Under the pieces are notes generated by a model, which made no database searches, was not told the origin of the DNA, and was given only the letters and a program-made list of their open reading frames with translations. Position numbers and translations under genes: made by a program. Positions 16,668 to 25,304 of a stretch of 35,285 nucleotides of DNA are shown piece by piece. The stretch is from Aggregatilineales bacterium (lineage in GTDB: Bacteria > Chloroflexota > Anaerolineae > Aggregatilineales > Ch27): assembly GCA_029976005.1 (NCBI GenBank), contig JARKOQ010000143.1, positions 1 to 35,285 on the forward strand. The letters run 5' to 3'. Each line of letters starts with the position of its first letter. The first letter of the stretch is position 1.

Positions 16668-18740
16668 CTATGTCCGGGCCGGGCTGCCATGTTCGCCCGC
16701 CTCGATCCGGCGCGTCACCCGCTGGCGCTGCCGATCCTGATCCGGCCAGGCCGCCACGGCCGTGCCCAGCATCAGCAGCAGCCCGCCCCACCAAACCAGG
16801 TTGACCAGCGGATTGAGGTATACCTTGAAGGTCGCCGAAGCCTGGCTGATCTCCTCCCAGGCCACCAGCAGCACGTAGAAGTCGTTCTCGATCGTGCTGT
16901 ACGACCCGGCGATGGTCATGGTATTCATGTCCTGAGCGTTGGGGAAGAAGTCCTGGCGCGGGCGCAGGACCGCGACCAACTGGCTGCCATCGTAGACCTC
17001 GACGTTGGCGATCGTCATCACCCGGCCGTCGGTCGCCTGGGCGCGCTCCAGCCGGTCGTAGATCATGGTGTAGCGGCCCAGAGTCAGGGACTGGCCTTCG
17101 GCCAGGGTGCGCTGCGTCTCCTGCTGGAAGATCGTGCTGCCGATCACCCCGATCCCGATCACGACCACGCCGAGGTGGATCAGGTAGCCGCCGTAGCGCC
17201 GCCGGTTGCGGCCGAACAGCTTCCAGGCCGCGACCGCCCACGCCTCGCGCTGGGCGCGGGCCTTGACGCCGCGCCAGATTTCGTACAGGGTCACGAACCC
17301 GGCGAAGCCCGCCAGCCCAAAGGCCAGCAGCGCGCCGACGTCGCGCATCCCGAAGATCAACAGGATCGCCACCAGCCCCACCGCCGCCAGAAAGGGCCAC
17401 AGCATGGCCCGGCCCATGCGACTCAGTGAGGTATGTCCCCAGGCGGAGAGCGGCGCAAGGCCCATCAGAATGAACAACGCCCCGAACAGCGGCGCGGTGA
17501 CACTGTTGAAGTACGGCGGGCCAAGCGTGATCTTCTCACCGATGAACAGTTCGGTAAAGATCGGCGCGTAGCTGCCCCAGAAGACAGCCACGGTGATCGC
17601 CATGAAGACCATATTGTTGAGGATGAACAGCGACTCGCGGCTCAGCCAGCCCTCCAGGTGATGCTCCGAGGCCAGCTCGCCGCGCTGCCAGCGGTACAGC
17701 CACAGCCCGATGCTGACCACCGACGCGAGCGCCAGAAAAACGAACATCGGCGGGCCAATCGGGGACTGGGCGAAGCTGTGCACGCTGCTCACGATCCCGC
17801 TGCGCGTACTGAACGTGCCCAGGATGACCAGGATGAAGCTGATGATCACCAGGGCCATGTTCCAGACCTTGAGCATCCCCTTCTTTTCCTGGATCATGAC
17901 ACTGTGCAGGAAGGCCGTGCCAGTCAGCCAGGGCAGCAGCGCGGCATTTTCCACCGGGTCCCAGCCCCAGTAGCCGCCCCAGCCCAGCACATCATATGCC
18001 CAGCGCCCGCCCAGGATCAGCCCCAGGCTCAGAAACAGCCAGGCAACCAGCGTCCAACGCCGGGTGGCCCGAATCCAGCTTGTGCTCAGCTCGCCGGAGG
18101 CCAGGGCCGCCATCGCGAAAGCCCAGGGGATGACCATGCCCACGTAGCCCAGGTACAGGGTCGGTGGGTGGATGACCATGCCCGGATGGCGCAGCAGCGG
18201 GTTCAGCCCACGCCCATCCTGCGGGATGGCCGGGAAGGTCCCCACCGGCTGGAAGACCGCCGTCACGACCTCGCCGTTGGCCGTCTGCCAGAAACGTGCG
18301 AACGGGCTTTCGACCAGGACGTTGAGGATCAGGAAAAAGCCCAGGGTCGCCATGCTGAACACTATCACGTAGGGCATCAAACGGCGCTCGCTGCGCCAGT
18401 TAAGGATCAAGGCCCCGGCCGCGAAAGTGCTCATCAGCCACGACCAGAACAGCAGCGATCCCGCCTGCCCGCCCCACAGGGCCGTAATCTTGAAGAACAG
18501 GTCGGCCGCCCGTTCGGTCGTCGACCAGACGTATTCGATCTGAAAGTCGCCGTTGATCTGGCTGATGATCAGCGCCAGCGACGCGACCGTCAGCAGCGGC
18601 CAGGTCAGCAGTGCCGCGTTGCGCGCGCTGAGCACCCAGCGATCGCGGCGGGTCTGCGCGCCGTACAGCCCGGCCAGCACCGCATACCAGGCCAGCACCA
18701 GCGCCAGAACCGTGGTGATGATTCCGAGTTCAACGAGCAT
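16668..18740 (-). CDS. ccmF: Haem lyase CcmF
   Basis: A 690-residue polytopic membrane protein, the core of the haem ligation complex. It shows the tryptophan-rich haem-handling motif WGGYWGWDPVEN (254-265), and histidines in conserved contexts: H185 and H191 in LRHPGMVIHPPTLYLGYVG, and H279 in TAFLHS. A large extracytoplasmic domain (about 545-650) precedes the last transmembrane helix. Length is normal for CcmF. It lies between ccmE and ccmH. NrfE is a close paralogue, but the complete ccm set around it supports CcmF. Confidence 0.95.
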   Translation of the reverse strand: MLVELGIITTVLALVLAWYAVLAGLYGAQTRRDRWVLSARNAALLTWPLLTVASLALIISQINGDFQIEYVWSTTERAADLFFKITALWGGQAGSLLFWSWLMSTFAAGALILNWRSERRLMPYVIVFSMATLGFFLILNVLVESPFARFWQTANGEVVTAVFQPVGTFPAIPQDGRGLNPLLRHPGMVIHPPTLYLGYVGMVIPWAFAMAALASGELSTSWIRATRRWTLVAWLFLSLGLILGGRWAYDVLGWGGYWGWDPVENAALLPWLTGTAFLHSVMIQEKKGMLKVWNMALVIISFILVILGTFSTRSGIVSSVHSFAQSPIGPPMFVFLALASVVSIGLWLYRWQRGELASEHHLEGWLSRESLFILNNMVFMAITVAVFWGSYAPIFTELFIGEKITLGPPYFNSVTAPLFGALFILMGLAPLSAWGHTSLSRMGRAMLWPFLAAVGLVAILLIFGMRDVGALLAFGLAGFAGFVTLYEIWRGVKARAQREAWAVAAWKLFGRNRRRYGGYLIHLGVVVIGIGVIGSTIFQQETQRTLAEGQSLTLGRYTMIYDRLERAQATDGRVMTIANVEVYDGSQLVAVLRPRQDFFPNAQDMNTMTIAGSYSTIENDFYVLLVAWEEISQASATFKVYLNPLVNLVWWGGLLLMLGTAVAAWPDQDRQRQRVTRRIEAGEHGSPART

Positions 18741-18790
18741 GTCGACTCCTTAGCAGTGGGTCTCTCCCGCAGGCAGCCGGGACGAACCGG

Positions 18791-18820
18791 CCCCTCGGCC
18801 CAACCATCAGAACCGAGGGG
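18791..18820. repeat. Perfect 8-bp hairpin between ccmE and ccmF
   Basis: CCCCTCGG and CCGAGGGG are separated by 14 nt. No T-run follows on either strand, so a terminator is unlikely. In the 140-nt spacer it could be an mRNA processing or stability element that sets the ratio of CcmE to the rest. Confidence 0.5.
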
Positions 18821-18880
18821 AATCTGCCCGTGGCCTGGATGTCCGGTTGAATGTCGGCTGGGATGCCCCGCGAACGCCGA

Positions 18881-19414
18881 TCAGCCCGCACTGGATTCTT
18901 CCACCTGGCTGGGCAGCGCTTCTTCATAGCGCGTCGGACACTTCAACAGCAGTTCGTCGGCATAGAACGTGCCGTCCGGGCTGAGCCGGCCGGTCAGGAT
19001 GGCCTGGGCTTCGTTCTGAAGCAGGTCGGGCATCGGCTCGTTCTCGACCACCACGTTGATCCGCGACGCGTTGGGATCGCTGACGGCCTCGTGCAGGGTG
19101 AGCGCAAGGTTGTCCGTCTCCTCCGGGATGTTGGCCATCGTGAAGCGAATGGTCAGCGTGTCCGAATCATACCGGATGGTATCCCCGATCACCGCACCGG
19201 AGATGCGGATGGTCTGTCCGGCCAGCTCCGACCGGGTCAGCAGTTCATCCACGGTGATGAAGTACTGGGCGTTGCTCAGCGTGCCATTGACGATCAGGAA
19301 CCCAATCGCCGCCAGAATCGCCACCCCTCCGATCAGAAACCGGCGGCGCGAACCGTGGCTGGCAAGGGTTGGTTCAGCCTGGCTTTTTTCCCATGTCGTC
19401 GAGGTCTGTGTCAC
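18881..19414 (-). CDS. ccmE: Haem chaperone CcmE, CXXXY type
   Basis: A 177-residue haem chaperone with an N-terminal anchor helix (about 26-43) and an extracytoplasmic OB-fold. In proteobacterial CcmE haem is bound covalently by a histidine in an HxxxY motif; here the corresponding site reads LLLKC159PTRY163, so cysteine replaces the histidine. Such CXXXY-type CcmE proteins are known from archaea and some bacteria. The start is GTG at 19414 with GGGAGA upstream. It is the first gene of the ccm operon, and a candidate promoter/operator lies in front of it. The C-terminal tail after Y163 is short and acidic. Confidence 0.92.
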   Translation of the reverse strand: MTQTSTTWEKSQAEPTLASHGSRRRFLIGGVAILAAIGFLIVNGTLSNAQYFITVDELLTRSELAGQTIRISGAVIGDTIRYDSDTLTIRFTMANIPEETDNLALTLHEAVSDPNASRINVVVENEPMPDLLQNEAQAILTGRLSPDGTFYADELLLKCPTRYEEALPSQVEESSAG

Positions 19415-19455
19415 CGATAGGTTCTCCCTGTGTGTGGTGGACGAGGCTCCCTACT

Positions 19456-19490
19456 AAGATATCCTGCCTGGGTGAGAATCAGGTGAGAAT
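19456..19490 (-). promoter_or_regulatory. Candidate activator-dependent promoter of the ccm operon
   Basis: On the minus strand two copies of ATTCTCACC (19490-19482 and 19479-19471) are exactly 11 bp apart and end 9 nt before a TATCTT -10 box (19461-19456). No standard -35 box is present. This spacing is that of OmpR/PhoB-type response regulator promoters, where the operator replaces the -35 box. Confidence 0.45.
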
Positions 19491-19508
19491 TTGCTTAAAA
19501 CGACCCAC

Positions 19509-20264
19509 TTACTGTTTTGAGCGTCCCCGCCCAGACATCACCGCTCCGCCGACCAGGAGGATCGCCCCCATCCCGATCATCAGAATCAGCAGGCCCGCGC
19601 CTTCCGGGCTGGCTTCCGCCGCGACCTGCATGGCCGACGGACGCTCCCAGGTGCGGACGTAGGCCACGATTTGGCCGATCTCGGCCTCGGTCAGCGGCCC
19701 GCCGGAGGTCTCCGCGAAAGCCGGCATCAGGGAATTGTTCACGCCGCGCCGGGTGGCGGTGATCACGTCCGGACCAAGCTCAAGGGCCGGGTAACGAGCC
19801 AGATCGCCCCGCCCTTCGCCCGCCGGGCCGTGGCAGCCGGCGCAGTTGGTCAGGAACAGCTCCGCGCCGGCGGCGGCATCCCCCGCCAGCCCTTCCGGAA
19901 TTTTGGGCGCGGGCAGCGGCGGGATTTCCCCAACGGCCCAGGTGGCGGCATAGGCGTCGAGATCGGCCAGATCGGCCTCGCTCAGCGGTCCGCCATAAGC
20001 GCTGCCCCAGGGTCCCATGAACGTCTCAGGGATGCCCTGCGCCACGGCGTTGGTGAACTCCAGGCCGTAAGCAATCGCGCCGCCAAACGCCGCGTGACCG
20101 TCCAGGCGAGCCTCGCCACGCGGTCCGTGGCAGACCAGGCAGTTCTCGGCATACAGAGCCGCCCCATGCACCGCGTCGCCGCCTTCGTGCGCCGTGACGG
20201 CGGCCACTCCGGCAATCAGCAGACCCGCGGCCAGCGCGGCCGCCAGCCAGATACGCTTGGACAT
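19509..20264 (-). CDS. Di-haem cytochrome c, C-terminally membrane anchored
   Basis: A 251-residue exported protein with a signal peptide (about 1-25), two cytochrome c domains (C42-LVC-H46 and C141-AGC-H145) and a C-terminal transmembrane helix (about 225-244). Methionines in the second domain context (NSLMPAF) are likely sixth haem ligands. The start at 20264 is chosen because AGGGAGGGG lies just before it and it exposes the signal peptide; an upstream in-frame start at 20378 would overlap the bc operon terminator. It is separated from the bc operon by that terminator and from ccmE by 94 nt. It may carry electrons from the bc complex. Confidence 0.9.
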   Translation of the reverse strand: MSKRIWLAAALAAGLLIAGVAAVTAHEGGDAVHGAALYAENCLVCHGPRGEARLDGHAAFGGAIAYGLEFTNAVAQGIPETFMGPWGSAYGGPLSEADLADLDAYAATWAVGEIPPLPAPKIPEGLAGDAAAGAELFLTNCAGCHGPAGEGRGDLARYPALELGPDVITATRRGVNNSLMPAFAETSGGPLTEAEIGQIVAYVRTWERPSAMQVAAEASPEGAGLLILMIGMGAILLVGGAVMSGRGRSKQ

Positions 20265-20371
20265 GACTACCCCTCCCTGAAACTGACTTCTGGCTATTCG
20301 CCGTTGGATCAGTCTCTTTTGAGCTTGATGAGCCAGTCGATACGCCATGAATATCCAACGCTTCAGCCGAT

Positions 20372-20410
20372 AAAACAAGGCCCCCGGCGAAACAAGCGTA
20401 CCGGGGGCCT
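20372..20410 (-). terminator. Intrinsic terminator of the bc-complex operon
   Basis: AGGCCCCCGG and CCGGGGGCCT form a perfect 10-bp stem (20378-20387 with 20401-20410) around a 13-nt loop. On the minus strand it is followed by TGTTTTA. It separates the Rieske/cytochrome b operon from the downstream di-haem cytochrome gene. Confidence 0.92.
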
Positions 20411-20448
20411 GTGCGTCCGTGCTGCCCTACCGTCCCGCCGGCTGGGGG

Positions 20449-21339
20449 TTACTGCCCCAACAGGTAGGCGACCAGGTCGGCCAGGTCCTGCGCATCGATG
20501 CGGTCGCTGTAGTTCTGCTGCATGATGCTGATCCCGCCCGCGCTGTAGACCGCCGAACCTTCGTTGGGCACGATGTAGATATTGGGCTGCAGGATGCTCT
20601 CGACGAGGTACTGCTCCAGCGTGTACCCGGCCAGCGCGGGATCGCTGGCGACGCGCTGCGCCGCCCGTTCCGCCGTGCCAACCGTATTGGGCGCGACCAC
20701 GCCGCCCAGGTGGCAGCTTGAGCAGCCCAGCTCGTTGGAGGTATACAGCGTCTCGCCGCGGGCCGGGTCGCCGGCCGGCAGGTCGCCAAAGGTGACTGCC
20801 GTCCCCACCGGCGCGCCGGAGGCCATGATCTGGAGATCGCCCTCCTCGCGGATGCCGGGCAGGATGAAGTCCTGGTTGACCGTGGGCGGGTTGGCCTCGT
20901 CCAGGGCGCTGCTTTCCCAGTTCATCACAAAGCGCGTCAGGTCCTGAATCTGATCCGGGCGCAGCGGGCCGCCGTAGGTCTGGCCCCAGGTCGGCATGGC
21001 TTCCGGCCAGTACGCGCCGCTGTTCGGCCGGCCGGCCGCAATGGCATTCTCGATGTAATCAAACAGCCCGCCGGCCCACTTCATCTCTGCCAGCCGTTCG
21101 CCGTTGAACAGGCGCGGGTTGTTCAGGGCCGGGGCGCGCCCGCTGCCCTGTCCCTGCCGCCCGTGGCAGGTCGAGCAGTTGGACTCGAAGACGGTCGCTC
21201 CGCGTTCCAGTGACCGGCCCTCGAACTGAGTTGTGAACTCGGCCATCCGGCTCTCTTCCTTGATCACCACCCAGCCCACCATGAGCAGGATGGCGAAGAA
21301 CATCGCCGTGCCGAGGATGATCTTTGTCTCGATCTTCAT
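20449..21339 (-). CDS. Di-haem cytochrome c subunit of the bc complex
   Basis: A 296-residue protein with an uncleaved N-terminal anchor helix (about 7-26) and two cytochrome c domains, C55-STC-H59 and C206-SSC-H210. It follows the cytochrome b gene by 18 nt on the same strand, so it is the probable cytochrome c1/f-equivalent subunit that receives electrons from the Rieske protein. A di-haem c subunit in place of c1 or f is known from other bc complexes, for example in actinobacteria and heliobacteria, but this protein looks separate from those. The AEMKWAG and MPTWGQTYGGPL segments probably provide haem contacts. Confidence 0.9.
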   Translation of the reverse strand: MKIETKIILGTAMFFAILLMVGWVVIKEESRMAEFTTQFEGRSLERGATVFESNCSTCHGRQGQGSGRAPALNNPRLFNGERLAEMKWAGGLFDYIENAIAAGRPNSGAYWPEAMPTWGQTYGGPLRPDQIQDLTRFVMNWESSALDEANPPTVNQDFILPGIREEGDLQIMASGAPVGTAVTFGDLPAGDPARGETLYTSNELGCSSCHLGGVVAPNTVGTAERAAQRVASDPALAGYTLEQYLVESILQPNIYIVPNEGSAVYSAGGISIMQQNYSDRIDAQDLADLVAYLLGQ

Positions 21340-21357
21340 CGTGGCTGCCTTCTCTCT

Positions 21358-23097
21358 TTAGTGGCCGCCGCCAAAGTAACCGGACTCGGCACTGATATAG
21401 ATCGCCTTGCCGGAATTCTCGCGCTCAGGATTGCCATCGGCGTCCAGCACGACCTGGATGTTGCCTTCCGCATCCCGGATGATCTCGCCCTGCTCGTCGA
21501 TCTGGGGCCGGTCCCACTCGATGTAAATCTCGACCCGCCGCAGGCCCGGCTGCCAGTCCCGGATCATCAACTGGCCCCAGGCGTTGGGCATGTTAGCCCC
21601 CCATACGTCAAACAGGTGATCGAACTGCTCCATCAGTCCCAGCAGGCGCGGCGCGTCGGCCGGCACCGGGGAGACGGTGAAGCGATCCATCGCGCGCCCC
21701 TCGGACTCGAAACGGGCCGTCAGTGCAGCCGCCACGTCGGCATCGTCCATCGCCGCCGTGCTGTACACGCCGGGCACGAGCTGCTCGAAGGGCACCGAGC
21801 GCAGCGGGCCGACCCCCTCCATCGGGGCCAGGGCCTGGGCCACCTCCTGGTCGCCGGAGGTTTCCACGCCGTATTCCGGCGATCCCATCCAGCTCAGGAC
21901 GACGAACCCGGCCACGGCCAGCATGCTCAGGGACAGCCCCAGGCGGCGATGCGCGTAGCGGCGGCTCTTGCCCACGTCGATGTATGGGTACACCAGCAGG
22001 AACAGGAACAGCAGGCCGGGGATGACCAGGCCGAAGAAGACTTTGTCGCCCAGCTTGAGCATGGCTTGCAGCCACAGGAAGTACCAGGGCGCGGTCGTGT
22101 GCAGGGGGGTGACCTGAGGATCGGCGTGGCTTTCCAGCGGCGCGTGGTAGAACCAGACCGTCAGCACGATCAGGAGGAACGTCACCGCCCCGATCCACAG
22201 CACCTCGTTGGTCAGCACGTCCGGCAGGAAGTACGTGCGCCGATCCAGCGGGACGCGCTTGGCCGTGTCCGTGCCGACTTCGTCCTCGCCGGGGGGCAGG
22301 CTGTGCCCGTGCAGGATGACCTTGTAGTAGTGCACGCCAATGAAAATGATCGTGATCAGCGGCAGCGCGAAGACATGCAGCAGGTAGAAGCGCAGCAAGC
22401 CGCCCGCGCCGATGTCCGGCGCGCCGCGCAGCAGCAGGTTGACATTGGTGCCGACGATCTCCGGCGGCGCGGCTTCGGCCATGCTGGTGCCGATCGTCAC
22501 CGCCCAGAAAGCGAGCTGGTCCCAGGGCAGCAAGTAGCCGGAAAAGCTCAGGATCAGCGTGGTCAGCAGCAGGATCACGCCGGTCGCCCAGGTGAACTGG
22601 CGCGGCTTCTTGTAACTGCCGGTGACGAAGGTGCGCAGCATGTGCAGGAACACCATCATCACCATGCCCTCCGCCCCCAGGCGGTGCAGGTCGCGGATCA
22701 ACTGGCCGAACGGCACATTGCTCAGGAGGTTGAGCATGTTCTCGTAAGCCGACAGGGGCGACGGTGTGTAGAACACCATCAGGAACATGCCGGTGATGAT
22801 CTCCACCACGAAAAAGTACGTGGTCAACCAGCCCAGGCGGAGAGTCGGATAGACCCCCGTCACCGACGCGTGGTAGTAGCTGGGCCGCATATGCATCCAG
22901 AAAGCGTCGGCGTGCGGAGTCAGGCGCGGATTGGGGCGGCGGCTGGGAGCATCCCCGCGCAGCACCTCGCGGATGTCCCGGACGTTCAGCCCGGCCGTGA
23001 CCCTGGTGACGGTTTCGTCCACCAGATCGGTGATGGCTCTGCGCGCCCCTTTTTCCTTGATGTCATCCAGAAAGGAAGGAAAAGGCAAAACGGACAT
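21358..23097 (-). CDS. Cytochrome b (b6 and subunit IV fused) with a C-terminal extension
   Basis: A 579-residue quinol-oxidising subunit. Haem ligand pairs are H138-X13-H152 and H241-X14-H256; the 14-residue spacing in the second pair is of b6 type. The subunit IV part follows in the same chain, and the quinol-site motif reads APWY (336-339) where most complexes have PEWY. I see no cysteine in the chain, so a covalent haem c(i) as in b6f is excluded. After the last membrane helix (about 385-404) comes a soluble extension of about 170 residues of unknown role. GAGGAG lies before the ATG. It is the second gene of the operon after Rieske. Confidence 0.94.
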   Translation of the reverse strand: MSVLPFPSFLDDIKEKGARRAITDLVDETVTRVTAGLNVRDIREVLRGDAPSRRPNPRLTPHADAFWMHMRPSYYHASVTGVYPTLRLGWLTTYFFVVEIITGMFLMVFYTPSPLSAYENMLNLLSNVPFGQLIRDLHRLGAEGMVMMVFLHMLRTFVTGSYKKPRQFTWATGVILLLTTLILSFSGYLLPWDQLAFWAVTIGTSMAEAAPPEIVGTNVNLLLRGAPDIGAGGLLRFYLLHVFALPLITIIFIGVHYYKVILHGHSLPPGEDEVGTDTAKRVPLDRRTYFLPDVLTNEVLWIGAVTFLLIVLTVWFYHAPLESHADPQVTPLHTTAPWYFLWLQAMLKLGDKVFFGLVIPGLLFLFLLVYPYIDVGKSRRYAHRRLGLSLSMLAVAGFVVLSWMGSPEYGVETSGDQEVAQALAPMEGVGPLRSVPFEQLVPGVYSTAAMDDADVAAALTARFESEGRAMDRFTVSPVPADAPRLLGLMEQFDHLFDVWGANMPNAWGQLMIRDWQPGLRRVEIYIEWDRPQIDEQGEIIRDAEGNIQVVLDADGNPERENSGKAIYISAESGYFGGGH

Positions 23098-23179
23098 TAT
23101 TTAGCTCCTCAAGCACTGGCATTCGCCAATAGAGGCTGCTGCTTCACGTAGCCCCAGGGAAGCGAGGACTTCAGGCACC

Positions 23180-23785
23180 CTACGCATACCCCTGACCGGC
23201 GGCCGGGCCTTTGATGCGCTTGCCGGTATGGACAATAAACTCCGTGACCTGGGAAGGATCGCCCAGATGAACAATACCATTCTCATCGCTGGTGATCTGG
23301 CTGCCATCGTTGAGCACGACCGTGACCTCGAAGCGATCCAGGCTGCGCGGGGCCGGGCCTTCGATATACAGCCCGTTGGCATGGAACTTCGAGCCGTGGC
23401 ACGGGCATTCGAACCGCTCGTTCGTGTCCACCCACTTGAACAGGCAACCCAGGTGCGTGCACACCTTATAGAGCGCCATCACGCCTTCGGCGGTGTTGGA
23501 GAACCAGAACCGTCCCTGGGGATTGTCCTGCGGCGGATCGTTCACGGCAGGCAACTGCGCCCCCGGCAGGAAGAAATCGCCCCCGAATTCGCCGGAGCGG
23601 AAGCGCGGCAGCAGGTACCAGAGGATCGTCCCGCCCCCCGCGCCCAACAACATCACCATCGACGCGCCCCAGATGTAATACAAAAACTCGCGGCGGCTGA
23701 TCCCGGCAGCATCCACGGGCCTGGCATCGGCCTGTGGAGCGCGGGCAGACCGTGCCGCGGGTTTCTCCTGCGCAGTCGTCGTCAT
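23180..23785 (-). CDS. Rieske [2Fe-2S] protein of the bc complex
   Basis: A 201-residue iron-sulfur subunit. The twin-arginine motif SRREFL (30-35) and the following transmembrane helix (about 36-58) suggest Tat-dependent membrane insertion. Cluster ligands are C109 and H111 in CTHLGC and C127 and H130 in CPCHGS, with C114 and C129 forming the usual disulfide. It transfers electrons from quinol to the cytochrome c subunit. The ATG at 23785 is chosen because GAGGAGG precedes it and because the promoter lies between it and the next upstream in-frame ATG (23854). It is the first gene of the operon. Confidence 0.95.
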   Translation of the reverse strand: MTTTAQEKPAARSARAPQADARPVDAAGISRREFLYYIWGASMVMLLGAGGGTILWYLLPRFRSGEFGGDFFLPGAQLPAVNDPPQDNPQGRFWFSNTAEGVMALYKVCTHLGCLFKWVDTNERFECPCHGSKFHANGLYIEGPAPRSLDRFEVTVVLNDGSQITSDENGIVHLGDPSQVTEFIVHTGKRIKGPAAGQGYA

Positions 23786-23835
23786 CGCTTCGCTGCCTCC
23801 TCGGTTGAATTGCGCGCCTCTGTGGCTGGTTGTGA

Positions 23836-23864
23836 ATTGTAGCACAGCGCCCAATTGGACGCAA
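23836..23864 (-). promoter_or_regulatory. Promoter of the Rieske/cytochrome b operon
   Basis: On the minus strand TTGCGT (23864-23859) and TACAAT (23841-23836) are separated by 17 bp. The predicted transcript starts near 23829, giving a leader of about 45 nt. Confidence 0.65.
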
Positions 23865-23932
23865 ATTCGATAGCATTAATCAAGATTAACGCGAGTCCGC
23901 CAGATCGGCCAGCCCTGGCGCGGCCGGGCAAT

Positions 23933-23961
23933 TTGCCCCCGGCTGTTGACCGCGCCATAAT
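23933..23961 (+). promoter_or_regulatory. Promoter of the RNase D operon
   Basis: TTGCCC (23933-23938) and CATAAT (23956-23961) are 17 bp apart. It is divergent from the Rieske promoter 70 bp away and would give a leader of about 145 nt. Confidence 0.5.
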
Positions 23962-24111
23962 TGTCGATGTACAGGGCGGGTGAATCCCTCGATTCCACCC
24001 CCTTTTCGTTCGATCCGGCGCGGAATCGCCGCCGTTAGCGCAATCAGGGTCTCATTGCCCGCACAGAATTATACCGACCATGCACTCTTCGTTCCGCCAG
24101 TGGAGGTGGGC

Positions 24112-25266
24112 ATGAACCTGCCCCCAGCCACCATCGTCACCAGCACCCGCCAGCTTCAGGAGCATGTCGATCGCTGGGCCACCGAGCCTGCGCTGGCCAT
24201 CGACACCGAGTCCAACAGCCTGCACGCCTACCAGGAACAGGTGTGTTTGATTCAGCTTTCCACGGCCGAGGCCGATTTCATCATCGACCCGCTGCACGTT
24301 GAGAATCTCGACCCGCTCGGCCGGCTCCTGGCCGACCCGGCCATCCAGATCGTCTTTCACGCGGCGGAATACGACGTGATGTGCCTCAAGCGCGACTATC
24401 ACTTTGAGTTCGCCAACCTGTTCGATACCATGCTGGCGGCCCGCATCTGCGGCACGGACCGGCTGGGCCTGGGCAGCATGCTGGAAGATCTGTTCCAGGT
24501 TCAGGTGGACAAAAAGAACCAGCGCGCCAACTGGGGAGAGCGCCCCCTGTCGGCCGAGATGCTGCGCTACGCCCAGATCGATACCCATTACCTGCTCCGG
24601 CTCCGCGATTACTGGCAGGAACGGCTGGTTGGACTGGGCCGCTGGGAAGAAGCCCGCGAGGCCTTCCGCGCCCTGGTAGGCATTCCCGCCGCCGGGCATC
24701 ACTTCGACGAGGAGGGCTTCTGGCGGATCAACGGCGCGCAGCGCCTCTCGCCGACTCAGCTTGCCATCCTGCGCGAGCTGTACCTGATGCGCGAGGAAAA
24801 GGCCCGCCAGCGCGATCTGCCGCCCTTCAAGATCATGGCCGACCGCACCCTGATCGATCTGGCCCAGGCCGAACCGTCCAACGAAGCCGCCCTGCGTAGG
24901 ATCAACGGCATGTCTACGGGACAGGTGCGCCGCTTCGGACACAGTATCCTCAAGGCCGTGCAGCAAGGCCGCGCCGCGCCGCCCCCGCCCCGCCCGGCCC
25001 TGCCGCGCCGCCCTGGCGACGATGTGCTGGCCCGCTATGAAGCCCTGCGGACCTGGCGCAAGGATCGCGCCAGACAGCGCGGCGTCGAATCGGACGTGAT
25101 CATCTCGCGCGACGCGCTGTGGGCGCTGGCGCGCCAGAATCCGGAGTCGATGGAAGCCCTGGCCGCCATCGAAGAGCTGGGCCAGTGGAAGACCGAGCAA
25201 TACGGCGAGGACATCCTGCGCGTGCTGTCTCGCGTCGACGGCAACCATCACCGGAATAGCCGGTAG
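24112..25266 (+). CDS. rnd: Ribonuclease D
   Basis: A 384-residue 3'-5' exoribonuclease acting in tRNA and stable RNA processing. The DEDDy catalytic residues are all seen: D31 and E33 in IDTESNSLH, D88 in FHAAEYDVM, Y153 and D157 in YAQIDTHY. Two HRDC domains follow (about 205-290 and 300-384), as in Escherichia coli RNase D. The frame is open further upstream to 23980, but the ATG at 24112 directly follows GGAGGTGGG and agrees with the family N-terminus. It leads a plus-strand operon with a second ribonuclease gene 38 nt downstream. Confidence 0.93.
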   Translation: MNLPPATIVTSTRQLQEHVDRWATEPALAIDTESNSLHAYQEQVCLIQLSTAEADFIIDPLHVENLDPLGRLLADPAIQIVFHAAEYDVMCLKRDYHFEFANLFDTMLAARICGTDRLGLGSMLEDLFQVQVDKKNQRANWGERPLSAEMLRYAQIDTHYLLRLRDYWQERLVGLGRWEEAREAFRALVGIPAAGHHFDEEGFWRINGAQRLSPTQLAILRELYLMREEKARQRDLPPFKIMADRTLIDLAQAEPSNEAALRRINGMSTGQVRRFGHSILKAVQQGRAAPPPPRPALPRRPGDDVLARYEALRTWRKDRARQRGVESDVIISRDALWALARQNPESMEALAAIEELGQWKTEQYGEDILRVLSRVDGNHHRNSR

Positions 25267-25304
25267 CAGACCACCGTTTCTTGTGGGGAAACCGAGGGAC
25301 CACG

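Noticed and set aside
21361-23151. Long plus-strand open frame opposite cytochrome b
   Set aside because: It mirrors the coding frame of cytochrome b and shows no motif, signal or ribosome-binding site.
23786-23854. Longer N-terminus of the Rieske protein starting at 23854
   Set aside because: It would start upstream of the predicted transcription start, lacks a ribosome-binding site, and pushes the twin-arginine signal far inward.
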